A stretch of DNA of 64,000 bases from Miscanthus floridulus (taxonomy: Eukaryota; Streptophyta; Magnoliopsida; Poales; Poaceae), in assembly GCF_019320115.1 (NCBI RefSeq), contig NC_089591.1, positions 63,232,111 through 63,296,110 on the forward strand. Direction: 5' to 3'. Both the position numbers and the translations under genes were made by a program. Under the pieces are notes generated by a model. That model had not been told where the DNA came from. It saw only the letters and a list, made by a program, of their open reading frames with translations, and did no database searches. This document shows positions 57,070 through 64,000 of the stretch, in pieces (the first letter of the stretch is position 1; each line of letters starts with the position of its first letter).

Positions 57070-59062
57070 AGCTGTAGGAGTAGGAGGTGGAGGAGCTGAA
57101 AACTACACAGGTACACCCGATGCTTGCCCAAGACTTTGCATAATCACCATCATCTCCGCCATCTGCTTCTGCGCGGCCTCGAACGTGACCTGCTGGGCCT
57201 GTAGCTGTGCGGTTAGTTCTGCATTCTGCTCTTGACTTTGCCTTTTTGTTTCTTCCAGCTCGGCCTGCAATATTTCACTCCAATGTATCAGTAATGCAAA
57301 TCTAATTTAGGTGTATAAATATCAATGTACGCCGAGTAAAATAGGAATTACCTGGAGTGTCTGGACCTGCTGCAGTGCTGGAGAAGGTCGTGAGCGTATG
57401 GGCTGGCTGGAGCTCATGCTCCGTGCTCGGATAGCATCGAGGGAGGGAACAGTGGTGGAGTCGATGGTGCTGCCTGCAATCCACAGCCGCCCATGCTTCT
57501 TGCCTCCTCTGAGCCTCATGATTATCTCTGCATCAATGGGCTTAGTGCGCACATTGTAATCTTCCCCATAGATCTCCCTTACCGAGGATGTGTACTCTTG
57601 GACTTTAGTATACACGTTCAGATCGGAGTACACCTAGGGTGGGGCAGTCGGGTCGAAGGAGACAGAGGATGACGCCCTACCCATGTGGGACATAGCCCAC
57701 GCAGAGAACTCTGAGACCTCCTCGCCCGGGTGCGTAGCCTCCTGCAAGAAAGACGGGAAGATGGTGAAAAATCAAGCAGAATTGAGCATCAAAATAAATG
57801 AAAGAAATCACTTGCGTATACTTATTTGTATCAGGGGAGGTTGCGGCTGCCTTAATGGTGAGTTGGACCTTGCCTCATCAGACGTTATTCCCGCTGCCTC
57901 TCGTGCGTGTCAACAAAGTCCTGTGATAACCACTTGTCCATGATCATGGCCCAGCACTCGGGATACGATCGGCATCACCAGGGAATCACCTACAAGTCAT
58001 CGAGTATTTGACATATAAGAAGATGAAATTGAACATACTTAATATCAAAATGAATCATTATGAATGTTATTCGCCTACCTCAAGGTACTGGTCCCAGGTC
58101 AGCGTAATCAGTCTTGCTTGAGGCTTGGGGAGGGACTGCTTAAGTACCGACCTGTAGTAGTCTATGTAGGCTTGGACGCGCCCATGGTGGTGCATCTCGG
58201 TGATGTACTTCATACAAGCTGCAACAGCCACCCGATCCGCTAGGGCCTCAAGTCCTTCTTCAGCCTTGAAAATTTTTTGCATACAAAATCGATGTATCCA
58301 TTCATTATTTCAATAAAACATTTAACCAATGAATGAGTTGTATTAAGCAATGTTATGCAAGAGAAACGTACCCAAAACTCCACCAATACCCGCTCCTGCT
58401 TGTTGCGGTAAGTGTCATCCATGACCAGCGTGTACCTGTCCCAGTTGGAGGTCGGCTCCCGCACCACCGGCTCTTCGGACAGTTGCACAATGCCGGGGTA
58501 CCATTTCCTGCACAAAACACCAAGGATGCTCGTGGGGGTGCGTGCTGAAGTACCTGACAAAACCAACCAGGCTCTGCACAAGTGATTAAGAAAATTTATC
58601 AGTTTCTCTTATGATTTCCAACATATCTTATGAAGTAATTGTGATAACATCTATAGTTACTTACCTCTTTGCCATAGGCTGAATCACTGGGCGGTTATGA
58701 GGAAGCAAAACCAGAAGGAGGCTCATGGGACCTCGCTCGTAGGGAGTTCGGGTAGCGGTACCCCCTCCATCACCCTCGAGCCCCTCGCCTCCCTCGCCCT
58801 CGAGCGCCTCGCCTACCTCGCCCATCTACTGACCCCTCTCGTCCTCCGACGAGGACATGGCCATGGCCGTCACGTGCTCCTCCTCTAGCACCTTGTCATG
58901 TGGTGAGGGAGGAGACCGCTGCCTCCTACGGCTGCTGCCCCTGGTCCTCCTCTCGTCACCTCCTGCGGATGCTGCCCCGGACAACGACCCCTCACCTCGA
59001 AGGAGAGGGCGGTCTCTCCCATAAACCGAGGGCGTGTCACGGCGTGGACGTCTGCTTGCCAT
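57070..59062 (-). pseudogene. TNP1-like (En/Spm transposase_24-type) gene of the large CACTA
   Basis: The start codon is at 59062 (MASRRPRRDTPSVYG, Arg/Ser-rich). Separate exon-like pieces follow: KWYPGIVQLSEEPV and NWDRYTLVMDD (58530-58370), ADRVAVAACMKYI with LTWDQYLEVG (58282-58067), RTKPIDAEIIMRLRGGKKHG (57560-57480), and a Gln/Glu-rich coiled coil (57280-57100). The arrangement and the RGGKKHGRLWIAG segment resemble plant TNP1/TNPA-type proteins, which bind subterminal repeats and assist transposition. Exon borders are uncertain, and stops such as the one after 58829 indicate decay. Confidence 0.65.
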
Positions 59063-59178
59063 CTTTGTTCAATCACCTGCAATCACAATGAATGAATAAG
59101 ACTAATTAGTATATATATTAGAAATAGATTCAAAATATATAAACAAAACACAAATTAAAAAACATAGTATTACATGTA

Positions 59179-62100
59179 TTAGGAATAATCTTTATGATTG
59201 GGATCATAGGTCTCATCATCACTGTCAAAATGGGCAACACTATCCGAAGGTTCTATGTTGTCATCGTAGTCATTGCCTAGAAGTAATCGCTCAAGCATCG
59301 CTATGTCCTTGGCATTTACCACCACATCTCCATCGACCTCGCCATCAACCATTTTGTTGTCTACTTCCATTTCGATTGCTTCGGGTAAGACTATCTCAAA
59401 CGTGCCTGGTAGCCCATCTTCTTGATAGAACTGTCCATCATATGTGTTTGCGTTGAAGTTGTAATCATCATCATTTGGGGCAGGTAGTTTACCATGTGGA
59501 GATACCCGGTGCACAATAGCCCAACCCTTAAGATCCTCTTTGTCTTGGTTAGCGTATCGAGTATAATACACCTGCACGGCCTGTTGAGCCACAATGTAGA
59601 CATCTTTTCTAGGATAGATGGAATCTTCTCGAATCTTGACTAGCCCAAGATGAGGGGTTCGTCTCATTGATCGAGGATTAAACTAGTGGCATTTGAACAT
59701 GATAGGTTTAAGAGGTTTGTCTCCATAAAATGAGAGTTCATAGATTTCCTCAACTCTACCATGATAGTCGAGGCCATCAGTGCTAGGTGTACAAACTCCG
59801 CTATTTGTGGTTTTTCGTTTGGGCTGAATCTGCTTGTAACTTGCTGTGTGGAAGCGATATCCGTTCACGTCATAGCCGGTAAATGACTTCACCCTAACGT
59901 CATAGCCGTTTGCAACCTGTTTCAACTCATCACTCATGGACGAACCGGTCTGGCCCTGCAAGGTGAAGCATGATAGATCGTTATATTAATCAAACGTACG
60001 ATCACCTTGGACGATCGAACGTACAAGCTAAATTGGACATTACCTTTTGTTTGAACCAAGAAATGAAATCAGGCCTCCCCACTCCCGCACCCCGCGAAAC
60101 AAGGGTGTCTTATTCATACGAGGTAGGATCCCTTGATTGATGCCAGAATTCACGAACAAATTCCCTGTCCGAACGAGAATCAACGGGGTTGGATGCATAA
60201 TAGTGACAGCGTATTGAAACAAGTTTGTTGAGAACTTACTTGATGAACAACTGCACCTCGGTAAGGTTATTCAACACATATAGCATGATACTACGCCACT
60301 CTTCATTTCCTAATAGCTTCAGGGTTGATCCACTTGCGCTGTCGAGTTGGCCTTGGAAAAGGCTGAGGGTCGATTCATTTTCGCCAGCATTGTAATGAGG
60401 GAGTGGATTATGATTGCTAGGAAGGTTCGGCTTGTAGTATTGCGTTGTGAAGTTTGCCACCTCCTCCCGAAGGCATGCCTCTGCAATGGAAGCCTTAATT
60501 CTGGCTTTATTTGTACATTTTTTGCGAAGACTCTTTAGACATCTCTCGATTAGATAGCACCAACGGGCCTGCATGGGCCCCCCCAAACGTGCCTCGGACA
60601 GGAGGTGCACAATCAGATGCTGCATCGGCAAGAAGAAGCCGGGTGGAAAGATCTTCTTCAGCTTACAGAGCAACATAGGTGCCGCTTTTTCCAACTCCTG
60701 AGCGACGGTCCGAGATATCTCCTTGGCACAAAGCTGGTGAAAGAAAAAGCTCAACTCTGCTAGCACTAGCCAAACATGCTCAGGGACATAGCCTCGAACC
60801 ATCGCCGAAAGAAGCCGCTCAATCCATATGTGGTAGTCATGACTCTTCATCCCGTTGACTCGCAGAGTGCCTAAGTTCATTCCCTGCTAAGATTCGTTGC
60901 ATATCCATCTGGGAACATTAACGTCTGGATCCATTTTAGTACTTCCCTCCTTTGATCAATTTGCAAGACGAAATTGACCTTAGGCCTTTTCCAGTTCTTG
61001 CTTCGGACACTAGGAGGTTGCATCGCTTGATTCGGTCTATCGCACAACGTCGCTAGATCCACTCTAGCCTTAACGTTGTCCTTAGACTTGTCAGTGTCCA
61101 TGAGAGTTCCCCAAAGTGCCTCGGCGATATTCTTTTAGTGTGCATTACATCAATATTATGTGGCAGAAGAAGGTCATCGAAATAGGGGAGCCTCGTTAAG
61201 CCGGACTTATGAGTCCACATATGTTCCTCACCATATCCCACAAAACCACGTTCTTCAGTGGGCACGAGAGCATCTATCTGAGCATGAACCTCGGCACCAG
61301 TCCTCAAGTGCGGTTTAGGGTCTATCACTTTGACACCTTTCGTAAAGCTCTTGATGTCTTCTCTGAATTCATGGTCTATAGGGAGGAACTGACGATGCTG
61401 GTCGAACGATGAATACTTGCCACCCTTCTTTAACCAAATGAACACCATAGCTTCCTTGCATATTAGGGCATGGGAACTTCCCATGAACACACCAGGCGGC
61501 AAATAACCCATATGCTAGGAAGTCATGCAGGGAGTAGTGGTACCAAACGTGTATTTTGAAGCTTGTCTTTGTAGCTCGGTCGTATGTCCATACCCCCTCC
61601 TCCTAAGTGTGGATCAATTCATCAATCACAGGCTCCATGAACACACCCATATTACTCCCCGGGTGTCCAAGAAATTATCAACAACAAGAATACGTTATGC
61701 CGTTGAAAAGAGATGTCGGGAGGGAGATTGAGGGGGATAACAAAAACGGGCCAGCATGTGTATGGGGTAGCCATCATTCCATAAGGATTGAACCCATCTG
61801 TTGCCAACGCGACACGTACATTACGGGCCTCAGCTATTTTGTCACGATGTTTGTCATTGAAGTACGTCCATGCTTCAGCATCAGACGGATGTACCATCTT
61901 CCCAGGATTGTACCGTTTGCCATATTTGTGCCATGTCATCTGTTTCGCGGATTCCTCGATCATGAATAGCCGTTGGATCCTCAGTAGGAAAGAAAGGTGC
62001 CGTAGCACTCTCGTGGGGATCGGAAGCTGCTTTTTTTGACCATCACCAGAGTCTACCTCCAGGTACCTGGAGGATTTACACTTTAGACAGTAATTTGTGT

Positions 62101-62775
62101 CCTTGTGTTCTTTCCTAAATAGGACGCACCCATTCGGACAAACATGTATCTTATCATACGGCATCTTAAGCATACGAAGGAGTTTCTCTGCCTCGTACAA
62201 GTTCGTCGGCAAAGTGTGCTTCTCCGGTAGCATGGTGTCAAACACGGCCAACATCTTATCGAAGCCTTCTCAACTCAGGTTTAATTCGGCCTTCAACCCC
62301 ATTACGCAGTCCAACCGCATCCAGCTGAGAAATCGTTGTACGCTCGTGAACGGGTTTCTGTGCCGAGTGCAACATTTTGTAGAAGTCCTTTGTGGATTCC
62401 TCCATCTCCTCCTTCTCATGTCGTTCAGCGAAGTGAGCTTGGTGGGCGTCATCTAGCATGTCTGCTACCCTAGCATCATCATCAAAAGCCTCGAGGCGTG
62501 CTCTCACCACCTCCACTCTTATACGATCTGCTTCACCATGGTAGATCCACTGCTAGTAGCCAGGCGTATAACCATTGAACACAAGATGTCTACCCATGGT
62601 CTTCTCGTCTACCTTTCTCCTGTTGTCACATTTGCTGCAGGGACACCAAACTAGAGAATGTCCCTGCTCCTGGGCCAAATGCATGTTTCAAGAAACGATA
62701 TGTCCCCTTCACCCATTCATAGTCATAGTCACTGCCGTTTCTCCAGCCCGTGTACATCCACTGACGGTCCTCCAT
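59179..62775 (-). pseudogene. TNP2-like CACTA transposase with DUF4218 and DUF4216 regions
   Basis: The first Met is at 62775 (MEDRQWMYTGW), followed by a transposase-associated zinc segment with CPCSKC-like residues (62660-62630, partly out of frame). The Transposase_21 core is at 62254-61053: CPNGCVLFR, CLKCKSSRY, ALATDGFNPYG, PPGVFMGSSHALICKEA and HNIDVMH, which hold the usual D-x-F-N-P and related residues. A DUF4218 part follows at 60880-60236 (MKSHDYHIWIERLL, LIERCLKSLRK), then DUF4216 (59961-59179). Stops and frameshifts occur near 62280, 61680, 61135 and 59690 (a TAG in place of Trp). TNP2 would cut and join the element ends. Confidence 0.82.
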
Positions 62776-63409
62776 CCTTTAACATTTACATCACAGAGTA
62801 TTGTGACCATCAATTGCATCTACGCGGTGTTCCTAATGTCTAATAGGTGAGGATAGGTCCTAATCCCACCCACGGATGCGTAAATGAGGTCAGTTTCCTA
62901 GGCTCCGCTCCTCTCCGAGACAGAATTTCGGTAGCACCTCTCCGCTATTCTCCCGATACACGTCCTGCCAGGGAGAGTGTGTATCCGGAGAACAACAGGG
63001 AGGTGATGCCGAAACTCCGTCTCGGACCGGAGCGGACCATGGAAACAAACTTATCTACGCATCCGCGGGCTGTTCAAAAAACAGTGGACAATCCAAAACA
63101 GATACGGTCGCAGATATGCAAAGATCCGCATACCTACGGCCGTATCTCTTTCGGACGGAAGACGCCTAACTGGGTTACGCGCGGGCTACGACAGACATGC
63201 GGAAAAAGAGGTTATTTATACCTAGGGTGTCGGTGAAGTCAGGCTAGCGGGGCAGTGGCGAGTCGACAGCAGTGGCGAGGCGACGCAGTGCAGGCAGAAC
63301 CGCGACGCCGACGAAGACGATTGGGGTCCTTCGGGTCCCCTCCGACGTGCTCTTCTCCTGCATAAAAAGGTAATAGGTTATTGTTTGTTCAAAATTTCGG
63401 CAGCACCTC

Positions 63410-63720
63410 CACATATGTCTGGGTTTTAGGCATCCGACGTCACAACTTGCACGAAACATTCTCAAATTTTTACCACAGCCTACACATGCGATAACATGAC
63501 ACCTCAATAAGTTTCATGACTTTTGGACTTCGTATGGATTTTATATAGTTTAAAAACACTTTTTGGACAAGTTCCTCGTCATGTTACGTGAAGAAGATGC
63601 CCGAAATTTGATGCGAGTTCATGGATAAAGACTCAACATACACCAAATACCATGAATAACATTTTTCGAATCATTAAATTGCATTATTCCATCCACCTGC
63701 AGTTCAAATTTAAAATATTT
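63410..63720. repeat. AT-rich segment shared, inverted, with the small CACTA
   Basis: Its reverse complement matches 51180-51490: AAATTTGAACTGCA, GGAATAATG, AATTTAATGATTC, TATTCATGGTATT, then GTCCAAAA(A/G)TCATGAAACTTAT. No gene is visible. Confidence 0.75.
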
Positions 63721-63854
63721 GAAAAAAATCAACGAAAAGAAATAAATTAGGAAAATATATAAAAAAGTCAAATTTGGCCCAAATTTTAAAATTGAGTTTT
63801 AAATAATGTATTATAGCACCACAAAAAAACTGGGTTCAAAAAACCAAAAAAAAA

Positions 63855-64000
63855 TCTTTGCCGAGGGCCTAACCTGGCCCTCGGCAAAGAGGGTCTTTGC
63901 CGAGGGCTTGGCCAATGGCCCTCAGCAAAGAATATTTAAAAAATAATAAAAAATCTTTGCCGAGGGCCCTAGATCTGGGCCCTCGGCAAAGAATATTTAA
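63855..64000. repeat. Right subterminal repeats of the large CACTA
   Basis: TTTGCCGAGGGC and GCCCTCGGCAAAG pairs at 63857-63890, 63894-63930 and 63953-63990 continue to the window edge. Confidence 0.85.

Larger units (their letters stand above)
55925..64000 (-). mobile_element. Large CACTA (En/Spm) transposon, right end outside the window
   Basis: The left end CACAACTGGAGACAGCC is a one-base variant of a CACTA end and is preceded by AGG. TTTGCCGAGGG repeats fill 55945-56450 and reappear at 63855-64000, so the missing right terminus is probably close. Two degenerate transposase genes lie on the minus strand: TNP1-like and TNP2-like. Frame breaks suggest it is no longer autonomous. Confidence 0.88.

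Overview
This is plant nuclear DNA, from a grass and probably a panicoid. It holds a few low-copy genes set in nested transposable elements. Three things point to a grass: CACTA elements whose ends carry TTTGCCGAG repeats, Stowaway and GGCCTTGTTTAG-type MITEs, and gene fragments that read like grass proteins. I cannot name the species from the sequence alone.

Layout. 1-12013 is a decayed Ty3/gypsy element of the Tat type, cut by the left window edge. Its order is LTR, gag, protease, RT, RNase H, a second archaeal-type RNase H, integrase, a long antisense gene with a plant mobile domain (PMD) and its own TATA box, then the 3' LTR. It sits inside an older LTR-like repeat (12014-12744) whose second copy lies at 51878-53758. 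12818-20055 is about 7.2 kb of non-coding, LARD-like repeat with two related halves facing each other. A PIF/Harbinger-like MITE follows. 20605-31048 is a broken copy of the ribosome-biogenesis gene UTP10 (HEATR1 family). It has an internal deletion, frameshifts and stops, a Stowaway MITE and a Copia solo LTR in introns, and a complete 5.8-kb Reina-type chromovirus four codons from its end.

31049-33530 is a cluster of MITEs. 33859-35877 (minus) is an intact two-exon membrane pseudokinase gene. 36330-39400 is intergenic with small duplications, a MITE-like element and a tiny poly(T) insertion. 39402-44690 is a decayed, partly deleted Copia element. 45081-46451 (minus) is an intact single-exon gene for a DUF761-type membrane-anchored acidic protein.

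48048-51679 is a non-autonomous CACTA element with a 3-bp target duplication. 53764-55545 looks like a non-LTR retrotransposon remnant. 55925-64000 is a larger related CACTA element carrying degenerate TNP1-like and TNP2-like genes on the minus strand; it runs off the right edge. The small CACTA is an internal-deletion relative of the large one, but its terminal repeat motif differs (GAGTG against GAGGG) and one segment is inverted.

Only the pseudokinase gene and the DUF761 gene look functional. Most of the remainder is retrotransposon or transposon sequence at different stages of decay. Coordinates and residue counts were read by hand, and family assignments rest on recognised motifs, not on database searches.
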